Notes under the pieces: generated by a model
Seen by the model: only the letters and a program-made list of their open reading frames with translations
Database searches by the model: none
Told to the model about the DNA's origin: nothing
Made by a program: the position numbers and the translations under genes
NCBI GenBank assembly: GCA_004431415.1
Contig: QPMI01000408.1
Location: 310,001-374,000, forward strand
Direction: 5' to 3'
DNA: 64,000 nt
Source: Cyanophora paradoxa
Taxonomy: Eukaryota > Glaucocystophyceae > Cyanophorales > Cyanophoraceae
Shown: one piece after another, positions 13,564-25,200 of the stretch
Numbering within the stretch: the stretch's first letter is position 1
Layout: every line of letters begins with the position of its first letter

Positions 13564-15685
13564 CCCACCCACCGTCCCCGAACTACACCTCGCGATCGAG
13601 TCGCCTGGCCCTGCCCAGGCTCCGGAAAAAAAAATGCTCGATATTCCCGACCCTTTCCAATTGCAAGTTTCCAGCCGGACCCCATATGCATAGCCACGGC
13701 GCCAGGGCTCGAGGTCCTCCAGCGGCCCCTAAAGGCAGCTCCAAAGCGAGAGCCAGGACGGCATGCGCAGCTCATGATTACAAATCAGCGCGCGCAGCGC
13801 GGCCTCCCGGCGCGCGCGCACACCGCGGCACCATGGCCCAGTGGGCTGACCAGCTGCAGGCGCCGGCGCCGGCTGCGCGATGCCGCGGCTCGAGCTCCAG
13901 CGCTAGCCCGCGGACCCTTACGTATACGCCCGACCCGGAGTGACGATCGTTCACCTCGCGATCACCTCCCGAGTCCGTCGTTCACCTTGAGGCGCCCGAC
14001 CCCGTCCATCATGGCATGGCCAGGACCGGCTCCTCCCTTTACAGACCGGCCCTGGCGGCGGCAGGAGGCTCCCTAGCAGCTCCTGAAGGCAGCCCTAAAG
14101 CGCGAACCTAGGCCTGGCAGCTTCATATGCAAAGCGCCCGCGGCGCGACCGCCCGGCCCGGGGGCGCGCGCGCACGCCAGCGCTAGCCATGCGTCACATA
14201 CGCATGTATACGTACATGTACATGTACATGTACAGGCCGCAGCTGCGCGACGCCGCGGATCCAGCCCGCGGACCTTCGCGCCACGAACGACGATTGCCTC
14301 CGAGCTTTGAGCCTCCGAGCGCAACTACGCCTGACCAGGACGCGGATTCCGAGCCGCAGATCTAGACACGAACGCGCAGCGCTCAGCCCATGGCCATGGC
14401 CAGCGCCCGAATCCACGCACCGGGCGCACTGCGGCAGCCCGCGCGCGCATACCGACTTCAAGCAAGCTCTCGCGGCCAGCGCCGCCACGAAAGCCGGCGC
14501 GGCGCCGCGGCGAGCCGCAAGCACTCGTACCGAACGAGCACCGCGGCGGTTCTTCGCACCGAGCACATACACAGCGGCGCGGTTGCGACGAGGCGATTCG
14601 GATCCAGGTCCGCGACGATTGCGCCGAACAGCGCCGGCGCCGAAGAGGACTCGTTTGATCCTCGACGACCCTCAAGCCTAACGAGCCTCAAGCCGCGACA
14701 ACTAGCGGTACCCCGCGCACCGCAAATCGCCCGCGGCAACCGGCACGCCCGGACGTATTGAAGCACTTTGCCCGGCTCTAATACCCTACGCGCACGCTTC
14801 GCCGTATGAAGCAAAGGCCGCGCGGCGCTCTAATGTACTCGTCTTTCCGCGACGATCACAGCAAGCTCCAAGCCGCAAGCCGCCACTTCTTCCCCCCCGG
14901 CTTAGGTTTGAGCCTCAAGCCGCAACTCCTTCCCCACCAACTTGGGCTCAAGCCGCCCAAGTCGCCTCCAAGCGCTAGCGCTAGCGCTAGCGCTCATATG
15001 TATGGTCAGCGCGCGGCCGCGGCTCAGCGCCTAGCGCGCGCCAGCGCCAGCGGCGGCCGCATGCGCAGCGCCGGCGCGAATGATAAATGCGCGTACTCTT
15101 AGTCGCGACGCGCGCACATCGCGTCGACGGCGCGCGCGGCCCCGCACGCGCGCAGCGGCGCCGGCCGCGCGCGGCACCTTCCGAAGTTCGAAATTCAACT
15201 CGCCACTGGGCCACTATAGCTACAACTACGTATACGTATACTACTATGATACGCGTACGCGTATACGTATACGTATACCACGGTCTCGAGCCTCATATGC
15301 ATGATAAAGCTCAAGAGGTAATTATAATCATGATCATGAATCGAACGGTACCGGTGAGCTCGTTCGTATACGTATATGTACGTATGCGTATACGCACGCT
15401 CGCGTCGTATACGTATACGCGTACGTATACGCGTACACACACCTCCGCATTTTTTCCTAGGCCTGCTTCGGAATTCTCACTCTTCATGATCAGTATACGT
15501 ACGTACGCGTAGAATTCGAATCCTTATTAGCTCCTAGCCTCCGATTCACTCCGCCGACCCGGCTTGGGTTGTTGATTTCCTAAGGCCTGGGGCCCGGGCC
15601 AATGGCCCTCCTCACTCTGCGAGCCTCATATGGCTGTCATGCAGATGAGACTGTCCGCTTTAGCGGCCTTCCTTTTCCAACGCAA
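13564..15685. other. Gene-poor, palindrome-rich intergenic DNA
   Basis: No supported exon. The stretch includes AGCGCTAGCGCTAGCGCTAG near 14,978-14,995 and long GTATACGTATACG tracts at 15,228-15,285 and 15,360-15,435. Open frames occur on several frames at once and have no introns or motifs. Confidence 0.5.
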
Positions 15686-16018
15686 CTTAGGGCGCTGTAC
15701 CCCCCTCGAATCAGCGTACCCCTGCGGGCGCGATTCGTGTACCCGGGCAGCAATCGTGTACCCCCCCGGCACACGGGGAGCGAAGAGATATCCTCCCCAA
15801 CCACGCCCTCGAGGCAATACGTGGTCTTCCTTTTCCGGCTCCAGGCCCCCTCTGGGTCGGCCCTCCTTTGGAGCCGCGCTGCTGCTGAGCCGCGGCCCAA
15901 TGAGGCGCTACCCCTTTCTCTATTTATTAGCGCCTCCTTCCTTGATTGCAAGAAAGGCCGGCGGCTGCAAGGCGAGCCTTGGCCGACCGCGCGGAGCGCG
16001 GCCCGGAGATCCAAAGAA
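15686..16018. repeat. Interspersed repeat, A half
   Basis: This 333-bp copy of the A half is almost base-for-base the same as 13,057-13,389, including the TACCCC cluster and the end CCAAAGAA. What follows (ATGCGCGGCATCC) is unrelated to the B half, so the copy ends exactly at the A/B junction. Confidence 0.8.
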
Positions 16019-16075
16019 ATGCGCGGCATCCGATGATCCGCGGATCCGCGATCCGCATCTCAGCCGCTCATGATC

Positions 16076-16140
16076 AGCTGCTGACTCAGTGCTGAGTCAG
16101 TGCTGACTCATGACTCAGTGATCAGTGAATCAGTGCTGAT
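16076..16140. repeat. CAGTGCTGA/TGACTCAG tandem motif
   Basis: About seven degenerate units of CTGACTCAGTG or its reverse complement follow each other, giving overlapping short inverted repeats. No gene overlaps it. Confidence 0.6.
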
Positions 16141-16259
16141 ATCGATGTCCCCCGCGGCATCCGATGATCCGCGGCATCCGATGGTCATGATCCGCACGGT
16201 ACCGCACCGTCGCGGGCGGCCTCGCGGGCTCCTCGATCCCCGCACGCAGCGCGAGGGCC

Positions 16260-18364
16260 AATGATCAAAACCTTCTCTGATCAACTGGAACAACCAAAGC
16301 GGACTTCGGAAGCGCGGGAGAATCTAGCTATAGAGGGACGGGGGTGGCCATGGGGGTTCCCGCGGATGACGGCGCACCCCCGCCGAGCCGGCCCCTATAT
16401 AGCTAGGCCCAGGCCTCCCCCCCGCCGGGGCCGGGGGCGCGGGGCGGCGCATGGCCCGCATCAGATCTACGATAAACTCAGGCTCTGAGAAAAGCTCTGA
16501 TCAAATGGAACAAGCGGAGCGCCGAGGGCTCCGGAGGGCCGGGACGGGGATGGTGAATGCCGCAGACGATCGTGAGGGCGCGCGCCCCTAGGCCTCCCCC
16601 CCGCCGCCGGGGCCGGCGGCGCGGGCGGCGCGGAGGGCGTCGTCGAGGGCGCGTGTGGCGGGGTGGGCGGCCCCGAGGCGCCGCGCCCGGATCCCCCGCG
16701 CCCGCTCCAGCGCCCCACCGCCTCCCCTGCCCAACAAATGAAAGGCCGAGGGCGGGAGGGAGGGCGGGCGGGAGGGGCGCGCCCTGCGGGCGGGGAGGCG
16801 GGCGAGGGCCTGCCCCAGGTTGCTCAGCGCCGTCGCCACCTGCGGGGCCCGCTCGGCCCAGACGGGGCGGGGCGGGGCGGGGCCGGGCGGGGCGGGGCGC
16901 GCGTCGGGGCTCTCGGGCCCGAGGAGCGCCTCGGCCATCTCCAGCGAGCGCCTGCGCTCACGGGCCCCTCGAGCTCAGACCCCGAGCTCGAGAGGGAGGC
17001 TTGGTTGGGGCGGGGCGGGGCGGGGCGGGGGGGGCCGGGGCGGACCGGAGGCCGGCCTCGGCCGCATCGAAGTCGCCCCGCCGGAAGCTCAGCAGCGCCG
17101 CGTTGCTGCTCAGATTAGAGATCGGATCGGACCGGATTGGATCGGATCAGATCGGATCGGATTGGATCAGATCTGATCTGAGCGGGGGGCGGGCGCGCCT
17201 GAGGACGACGAAGCGGTCGAGGCTCCCGGAAGTTAGGGGGCCCGTGGGCGAGGCCCGATGCCCAAGGCTCGTGATCAGGGATACGGCTAGGATCGGATTC
17301 TCTAGGCCAGCGCTAGGCCTAGGTCCAGGCGAGGTCCAGCCCAGGTTGCTCAGCGCCGTCGCCACGTGCACCTGCGGAGCCCGCTCGGCTCGGGCGGGCG
17401 GGGGCGGGGGCGGGGGCGGGGCGCGCGTCGGGGCTCTCGGGCCCGAGGAGCGCCTCGGCCATCTTCAGCGAGCGCCTGCGCACCCCGCCGGGGCAGGGCG
17501 GACCGGAAGCCGGCCTCGGCCGCCTCGAAGTCGCCCCACCGCAAGCTCAGCAGCGCCGCGTTGCTGCCCCGGCCCCCGCCCGCACCGGATCAGATCGGAT
17601 CGGATCGGATCGGATCGGATCTGAGCGGGGGGCGGGCACGCCTGAGGACGACGGAGCTCGAGCGCCGGGTGCGGTCGAGGCTCCCGGAAGTTAGCCTAGT
17701 ATACGTAGGGGGCCCGTGCACGTGGGCGAGGCCCGATGCCCAAGGCTCGTGATCAGGGATACGCGTACGGCTAGGATCGGATTCTCTAGGCCAGCGCTAG
17801 GCCTAGGTCGACGTCCAGGCCCTAGGCGAGGTCCAGCTGGAAGGCCTAGGGGGGGGGGTACCGCGTAGAGGGCGGCGGCCTCGTCGCGGCGGCCCGCGGC
17901 CGTCTCCCCCGCCACCGCCGCCAGGTGGTCCAGCGCGTGCGCCTGCGCAGAAGGCTTAGAAGGGAGGCGAGAGGAGAAGAGAAGAGGAGGCGGGCGGGCC
18001 ACGTGCACGCGGGGGTGGGCGGGCCCGAGGGCGGCTTCGCGGCCGCGGGCGGCGAGGGCGGCGCGGAGGAGCGGCTCGGCCCGCGCGAAGTCCCCCCGCT
18101 GCCGCAGCATCATCGCCAGGCTCTGAGGGGGGCGGAGGCGCGTCGCTTCAGGAGAGGATGGGAGGAGGCCCCGGGGCGGGTAGCTGGACGAGGGTGTTGC
18201 GGCCCAACTTGCGGGGCCGCGGGCCGCGCTCGACGGAAAGGAAGGACCCGGCCGGGGCCCGGGGGCGCGCGGACCTGGAGGGCGGTGGGCGTCACGCCGG
18301 TCACCGTGGCACGGAAGCAAGAAAACAAAGGCACTGCGGCAAGACTCTGAGACTGAGGTTGTAA
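16260..18364 (-). pseudogene. Broken duplicate of the 3' end of the NACHT-TPR gene
   Basis: The block copies the region from about 22,260 to 23,650. On the minus strand it holds TPR exons: SLAMMLRQRGDFARAEPLL near 18,120-18,010, AHALDHLAAVAGETAAG near 17,940-17,870, the VATALSNLGQAL exon at about 16,850-16,800, and the final RARGIRARRLGAAHPATRAL exon ending GGGGEA at 16,588. The penultimate segment is itself duplicated (16,900-17,100 and 17,410-17,560). There is no DUF4062 or NACHT part and no clear start, so it is probably a pseudogene, though a short TPR-only product is not excluded. Identity to the parent is high, so the event is fairly recent. Confidence 0.7.
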
Positions 18365-18524
18365 ACCACAGCAGGCTCTAATCTCGCGACTTGTAGACGA
18401 ACTTCGGAACGATGAACGAACGAGGCCGCGTGGAACCTCCGCGATCGCTAATTTTCAACGGGTTTTCGAGTTCCATGCGGTGTACGTTAAAAAAGCCAAG
18501 TCTAGTGCTAATCTCTAGCGCCAG

Positions 18525-18779
18525 CTAGTCTGGGCTCTTTGGAGCGGGGCAGGGGTAGAGCAGCTCAGCATCGCGCTCCTGCTCTGGCGATATCAACCGA
18601 TATCGTATATCGATGGCGTCTGCGTCGCTCGGCCGCGGCGCTCGTGAGCGACGCTCCACGTGCTCGGCCGCGGCGCTCGTGCACGTGAGCGACGCCTCTA
18701 GCTCGGATGGCGGAACGCTGTCTAGGAAGCTGCCATCACCGACAGACTGCGCGGCGTCTCCGCCTGAGGCCTGCGCCAT
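18525..18779 (-). CDS. Possible small ORF, 84 codons, unknown
   Basis: This open frame starts MAQASGGDAAQSVGDG and ends CPAPKSPD. Its composition is closer to protein than the neighbouring shadows, with mixed acidic and hydrophobic residues. It contains an internal duplication: GAGCGCCGCGGCCGAGC occurs twice, at about 18,632 and 18,665. There is no recognisable domain and no visible splice partner. It could equally be chance. Confidence 0.2.
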   Translation of the reverse strand: MAQASGGDAAQSVGDGSFLDSVPPSELEASLTCTSAAAEHVERRSRAPRPSDADAIDIRYRLISPEQERDAELLYPCPAPKSPD

Positions 18780-18887
18780 GGCCGTGCGCGACCGCTAGGT
18801 GCTAGCCAGCAAGGGTACGATAGCTGCTAGCTCGAAGGCGTACCTCTGCAACCGCTCGAGAGGTTCCAAGCGCTAAGTTCTGGCCTA

Positions 18888-18931
18888 ATTCCATTTCCAC
18901 GCGTTTAGGCCTAAACGCGTGGAAATGGAAT
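18888..18931. repeat. Perfect 44-bp palindrome
   Basis: Each base from 18,888 to 18,909 is complementary to its mirror base from 18,931 back to 18,910, with no loop; the centre is AGGCCT. It lies in non-coding DNA and is followed by GTTCGTTAGCCGGACGACGAA and a run of A. Confidence 0.95.
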
Positions 18932-20234
18932 CGCCGGTTCGTTAGCCGGACGACGAAATTTCTGAAAAAAAACCTCGTTCGTCCGAGTCGTGCACTTAGG
19001 CTAATTTGCGACTACGGGAAATCGTCCATGTGGTTTACGCCCTGAGAGAACACGAAAAACAACAAGACAACTTGCAAATTAAAGAGCCAGAATTCTCCAT
19101 TCAGTACGTATATATATAAATATATCCCCCACTTAAAAAAATACTAAAGGAGGGCCACCATAGGGTACTAATACCGTACCGTAGTTACCGGGTACCGGGA
19201 GTACGGTGCTAATACCGTGCCGTAAGTACCGGGTACCAGGGCCCGCGGGCCGCGGCTACCGTACTACCGCCGGGCCGGGCGGCGCCGCGCCGCCGGCCCA
19301 CTGGCGCCGGGCCGGTACTGTAGTACTAGTTCAGTGTAGGAAAACAGCAGGCCATATATATAGGATGCCATGATGGCCCAGTCGGCCGGGGGGGACTCGG
19401 CCCCAGTGGCTTTTTTAGCTATATAGCCGTACTTTTAAGCCACCATTCGGCCATTTAATTTATATTAATTAACTACGAATTAACAACGCGGCCCGGCGGC
19501 AATTTAAGCCACCCGGCCCTACACTGCCTACAGTACCGGTAGTCCGAAGCGAGCTCCGGGCCGGGCCGGGCCCCCGGCCGGCTCGAGCCGGGCCGGGCCG
19601 GGCCGAGGGTCCGGCCGGCTCAAGCCGGGTCGCTGGCCACGCGGGCCGCGCGGGCTCGAGCAAGCCAGCTCGAGGGGTATGGCGCGGCTGGCTCGAGCCG
19701 GGTCGAATTTTGTTAGGGGCGAGCCGGCGAGCCGGCGCGCCGGCTAGCTATTTTATATAGTTTTTATTATATATATCGAATATTATATAAGGTAAGGACT
19801 GTGTACGCCCCTCCTCGGGCCGGCTCGAGCCGGCCCGTGGCTCGAGGGGTGCCGGCTCGAGCCGCCGATTTGCGCTCGAGCCCCATCTCTAGCTCCGGCC
19901 CCCGGGAATCAGGATTCGGGATTTGAAAGATCCCGAGTCCGAGCGTTACGCCGTTGTTTAAAACGTTACGCCGAGCCTCGGAGTGCGGCACGTACTACGT
20001 ATACGGTAGTAACGTATACAGTCGTCGCCGAGACGGTAGGCTCGGTACTAGTACCCGCGGCCGGTTAGAGAGCTTGGTACGGTACGGTCTTAAATTCCGA
20101 AGTTCCCGGCACTGCGGCAGTTCCGAAGTTCGAAGAGCGGCAGCAGCACTCCAGCCGCGAGTCCAGCGGCTCGGCTTAGATTCGCAGCGCCAGCGCCTGC
20201 AGCCGCCGAAGGTGCTGCTGCAGATTTCCCAGCG
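18932..20234. other. Intergenic DNA with two local repeat families
   Basis: Positions 19,160-19,240 hold two tandem copies of a roughly 40-bp unit built on CTAATACCGT and ACCGGGTACC. Positions 19,550-19,880 hold many copies of GGCTCGAGCCGG and GGGCCGGGCC. Between them are AT-rich words such as ATATATATAAATATA (19,111). An open frame into the next gene from about 20,130 could be coding. Confidence 0.5.
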
Positions 20235-22131
20235 ATGCCGACGGCCTACGAGTACACCGGCTATAAACCAGGCAGCGACGGCAATTACAACGTCTTCAAC
20301 AACTGCGTGAATCCCGGTACGGTGCTTTCTGTCCTTGTCGACGTCAAGCGCGCAACTCAGCGCCATCACGCAGACGTTTGCATCGGAGGATGGGGCAGTT
20401 TCGTGGATCAGATGAATTACAGTGATCTGTCTAAGTACTACAATACCAAGCCATCGGGCGATTGCCACAACGTTACTAACATCGACACAGGTGCGTAATC
20501 GCTTACTAAGTTATATTTTAATTAGAAGATGCTTGCAGTTGTGCAGCTGATCATATGCATGACGCTCAAGCCTGCAATTGTGCCGCGCGATCGTACATGG
20601 CCGCGGCATCCGCTGACTGTATATTTAATTTCGGGGCACAGTTTTGGGCTTCCTGAACTCGAGCATTCCAGACTCTGGGTTGTATACTACTAATAATAAC
20701 AAGAATGACGATTCCGGCGGTGTTCTTTCTTCCTCCAAACCGTCTTTAACCCCGGTACTTAGAGTGTGGCACGATGCGCAGTGCCAAGGCACGAATGCTG
20801 GTGCGTATTCTATGCAAGCTGTTTGATTGAAGCTGTGCATGCGCAAGAAGTTGTCTAAGTTCCCGGGTCCAGCTTTCAACTACAAGAATCCTGCTAGCAA
20901 CAAACAAGCGCACAACGAAATGGTCCGTGCGAGTGAATCAAAGCTGTTCCTCTTGCATGCCGTTGTTTAAGCCGTACGCTGTACTCGTGCATGCCGTTCC
21001 GTCTTGTGACTCGTGCACGTGCAGCTGTACTGGTGGCAGTACGCCAGGGTGCGCGTGTCTGCAGCTGCATCCCTCGCTCCGGATCCGCCTGCATCAATCT
21101 GATTATTTTTGCAATTGGATGTGTCATGATGAAATTACATGTACAGGTTAACGGTGCGCCGGCGCCATTCTTACGCATTCAAAGACCTTTCTTACGCATT
21201 CACTCAACTATCTGGGACCGCAAGCAGACTCGTACGACTACTACAAAGTCGACAAAATTTCTGTGCGTAATCTTTCTCCGCACGACTACGTTTACATTAT
21301 AATTACTGATCATGGGCCTAATTTTCTTCGCGGATACAGTCTCTCTGCATTCGTAAGGGGTGGACTGTGCGCTTTCATGCGTTTTTTTTGCTTCTACAAG
21401 TGCGCGCTCACTTTGACGTCGACATCTGTAAACGACACAGGTCAATCTGCTGGGCGATAATCAAGCGTATATCGACTCCGTCATCGGCCCGAAATGCGTG
21501 CGCACACGCAGTTTCTGATAGCTTTGGCAGCAGTTCTTCGATTTTCTCAAGCCTCGAACAGGTCAGTTTCAACAAGATGCCCAACTCTGGAAACCTGAAC
21601 GATAAGTGCGTGCGAGTATTCGCGGAAGTCTAGATAATCTTTTCGGAGTGTAACCTTCGTGAACGCGCGCATGGGATAAATCCAATTCATGTGGCGGTCA
21701 CTAATACCTTCTCGATCTCTTCGAATTCACGATTAATCTGATGGTCTCCGAGGCTCTCTAATGGTATTCTCGCGCTTTCCGGCAGGATCAAGCAGTTCGA
21801 GATCTATCAGACCTCGACCGGCAGCTACTACCGAGCTCTCGACAGCGAGCCCCAGTTGCTCTCAGAGGATATCGAGGTCCGATCTGAAGAATACGTATAC
21901 GTACATAAGCTTTCAAAAATTTCACGTCGGCTTTAAGTAATTTTCACCGCGGATTCGAATTCGGAGTGTCGAATACTAATAATATTGTTTGCGGATCATC
22001 GCGCTCATTATCAGGCCCAGGCCGCCGAGCTGGAGATGGACGACGAAGTGGACGCGGACTGCTGCGCGGAGCTGCTCGAGGTGGCGGCGGGCGACGCGTT
22101 CGAGGCGGCCGCCGGCGCCGGCGAGGCGTGA
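20235..22131 (+). CDS. Multi-exon gene, unknown function, paralogue of the first gene
   Basis: I read at least eight exons. The first (from 20,235; the frame is open upstream through an Ala/Pro-rich stretch) includes YKPGSDGNYNVFNNCVNPG and CIGGWGSFVDQMNYSDL. Next come about 20,641-20,800 (LGFLNSSIPDSGLYTT, VLRVWHDAQCQG), 20,847-20,920, 21,221-21,262 (DSYDYYKVDKIS), about 21,400-21,505 (VNLLGDNQAYIDSVIGPK), 21,530-21,590, 21,790-21,880 (QFEIYQTSTGSYYRALDSE) and 22,016-22,131, ending in an acidic Ala-rich tail with stop TGA at 22,129. Donors are GTGCGT, GTCCG and GTCAGT. Sparse cysteines and many Asn/Ser/Tyr residues suggest an extracellular protein, but I saw no signal peptide and do not recognise the family. 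Its last two exons match those of the gene at 1-1011. Confidence 0.5.
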
Positions 22132-22287
22132 TCATGAGCGCACGCACGTGTTTACTTCCCGGGTCCGCAATTGTGCAATAGGAATATTAATCGAGCGGTG
22201 CTTGTACCGCATCATGATCAGATCTAGGACACTTCGCACCAGATTTAGGATGCAATGATGGATACTACTTGTGATCAAATGGAACAA

Positions 22288-25200
22288 TCAATAAAATCGA
22301 TGCGAAGCGCTGAGGGACCCGGAGGGAATTGGGTGGCCACTGGGGTCCCGCAGACGAGGGTGCGCCCCCGGGCCCCCTACTAGGCTAGGCCTCCTCCCCG
22401 CAGGCGGCGCGTGGCCCACATCAGATCTACGATATATAAACTCAATATACTGTATACTACCATCTACGAGAAAAGCTCTGATCAAATGAAACAAGCGAAG
22501 CGCCGAGGACTCCGGAGGGACGGGGATGGGGGGGGAGGGCGCGCGCCCTAGGCCTCCCCCCGCCGCCGGGCCGGCGGCGCGGGCGGCGCGGAGGGCGTCG
22601 TCGAGGGCGCGTGTGGCGGGGTGGGCGGCCCCGAGGCGCCGCGCCCGGATCCCCCGCGCCCGCTCCAGCGCCCCCACCGCCTCCCCCTGCCCAACAAATG
22701 AAAGGCCGAGGGCGGGAGGGAGGGCGGGCGGGAGGGGCGCGCCCTGCGGGCGGGGAGGCGGGCGAGGGCCTGCCCCAGGTTGCTCAGCGCCGTCGCCACC
22801 TGCGGGGCCCGCTCGGCCCAGACGGGGCGGGCGGGCGGGGCGGGGCGGGGCGGGGCGCGCGTCGGGGCTCTCGGGCCCGAGGAGCGCCTCGGCCATCTCC
22901 AGCGAGCGCCTGCGCTCACGGGCCCCTCGAGCTCAGACCCCGAGCTCGAGAGGGAGGCTTGGTTGGGGCGGGGTGGGGCGGGGCGGGGCGGGCCGGGGCG
23001 GACCGGAGGCCGGCCTCGGCCGCTTCGAAGTCGCCCCGCCGCAAGCTCAGCAGCGCCGCGTTGCTGCCCCCCGCCCGGACCAAATCAGATCAGATCAGAT
23101 CAGATCAGATCGGATCAAATCAGATCCGATCTGATCTGATCTGAGCGGGGGGCGGGCGCGCCTGAGGACGACGGAGAGGTCGAGGCTCCCCTCCGGAAAC
23201 GCCGCCTCCAGGATGCCCAGCGCCCGCTGCGCCCGAAAATTAAAGTCAGGGCGCCCGAGGCTCGAGGCTCAGGGATACGGCTAGGATCGGATTCTCTGGG
23301 CCAGCGCTAGCTAGGCCTAGGCTCTCTCCGGTGAGGTCCGACTGGAAGGTGGGGGGGGGGGGGGGGGGGGGGGGTTACCGCGTAGAGGGCGGCCGCCTCG
23401 TCGCGGCGGCCCGTCTCGCCCGCCACCGCCGCCAGGTGGTCCAGCGCGTGCGCCTGCTTAAAAGCTTAAGGCTCAGAAGGGAGGCGAGAGGAGGAGAGAA
23501 GAGGAGGAGGCGGGCGGGCCACGTGGGGGTGGGCGGGCCCAAGGGCGGCCTCGCGGGCGGCGAGGGCGGCGCGGAGGAGCGGCTCGGCCCGCGCGAAGTC
23601 CCCCCGCTGCCGCAGCATCATCGCCAGGTTCTGCGCCCCGCACAGCGTCGTCAGCCGCAGCCCCGATAGAAGAGCTCGACGGTCTTGAGATAAGGGAGAA
23701 GGGCGGCGCGGGGCCGAGTGACGCGCTCGAGCTCTCAGTCAGCTGCAGTGCAGCCTGGACCGAAGCTACGAGCTCTGCCTGGGACCCCGGGGTAGACGTA
23801 GACGGACCTGGAGGGCGGTGGCGTGCTCGAGGTGGTCGGCGCCGAGGCCCGCCTCGCTCACCCGCACCGCCCGCTGCATACGGGGCGCCTTCAGCGCAGG
23901 CGCCGGCCTCGGGGGGCGATATCGATGGGCGCGCCTCGAGGAGCTCGAGGGCCTCGTCCGGGCGCCCCTGCGCGTCCCGCCTGCCCCGCCCCGCCCCGTC
24001 AGGCCGAGCCGGTCGGCCTGGTCTGGAGGGCGGGGGCGGACAGGACGGCGAGCTCCTGGAGGGCGGCGCCGTAGAGCGCGTGGCCCTCCCCCAGCGCCGC
24101 CCTCCGCAGCGCCAGCACACGCTGCGCGCGAACGAAGCTCAGGCGGGGGCGACGGGGTCCGGTTAGGAGCTGCAGCCCGACTCTAGATACAAGGCGGGGC
24201 GAGAGGCGGAAGGGCGAGGTCCGGGGCTGCAGCTGCAGGGACCGAGCTGCAGCTCCAGCCCGACTCTAGATACAAGGGCGGATCCAAGGCTGGGCCGGGG
24301 AGCGGGCCTGGACGGCGCGCTCGGCGGCGTCGTAGTCGCCCGTGGCGCGCTCGACGGCCGCCAGCGACGCCAGCGCCTCCGCCACATCCGCGTGCTGCCC
24401 GGAGGAGAGGCTGAGGGAGGCGGGGTGGAGGAGAGGGGCGGGGCGGGGCGGGGCGCCTGGGGGCCGACGGTGCGCTCCAGGACCTCCAGCGCCTGCGTCC
24501 GCTCTCAGTCGCTCTTGGGTCGGATCGGATTGGGATCGGGGGCGGGGCGGGCGGGCCTCGGTGAGGGCGGCGCGGGCGTCGGGGTAGCGGCTGACGGCGA
24601 GGTGCAGCTCCCCCGCGCTCCTCAGCACCCGAGCCGCCTGCGCGCCGGGGCGGAGCAGGGCGGGGCGGGTTAGCGTAGGGCGCCTCGGGGTCTCTCCGGG
24701 CCTGCAGCGCGCCTGGGCGTCGTTGCCGGGGACGCTGCGCGCGAGCTCCAGCGCTTTCTGCGGGAACGATGAGAGGGGCGGGGCGAGGGAGGGCCGGGGG
24801 AGGGGCGGGGCGGGGCAGCGGCTTGCCTCGTAGAGGGCCCGCGCGCGCCCGTACTCGCCCCGCTGCCCTCGAGTTTAGTCTTTTGTTAGCTTGAGGATCG
24901 GGCGCGGCGGGGCTCGAACCTGCATCTCGAGCTCCGCGAGGGCGTGGAGGGAGGCCGCCAGCGCCCCCGGCTCGCCCCCCGCCCGCAGCCCCGCGCTGCC
25001 CCGCCATCGGCTCAGGTGAGACGGGGGGTAGGGGTACGCGGCGCGCGCGCCTCCGGACGAGGAACGGGGCGGCGTCGGCCAGGCGCCCCATCGCCCGCAG
25101 CACGTTCCCCTGCGGCGGGTACGCGTTTCGAACGAGACGAACGTGAACGCGAATAAAAAAGAAGAAGGGGGGTACGGCGGCCTCGTGGCAGGCGGCGGCG

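Noticed and set aside
12927-14076. Long open frames on both strands, up to 369 codons
   Set aside because: They run through interspersed repeats and GC-extreme DNA, overlap on opposite strands and have no motif or codon pattern of a real gene.
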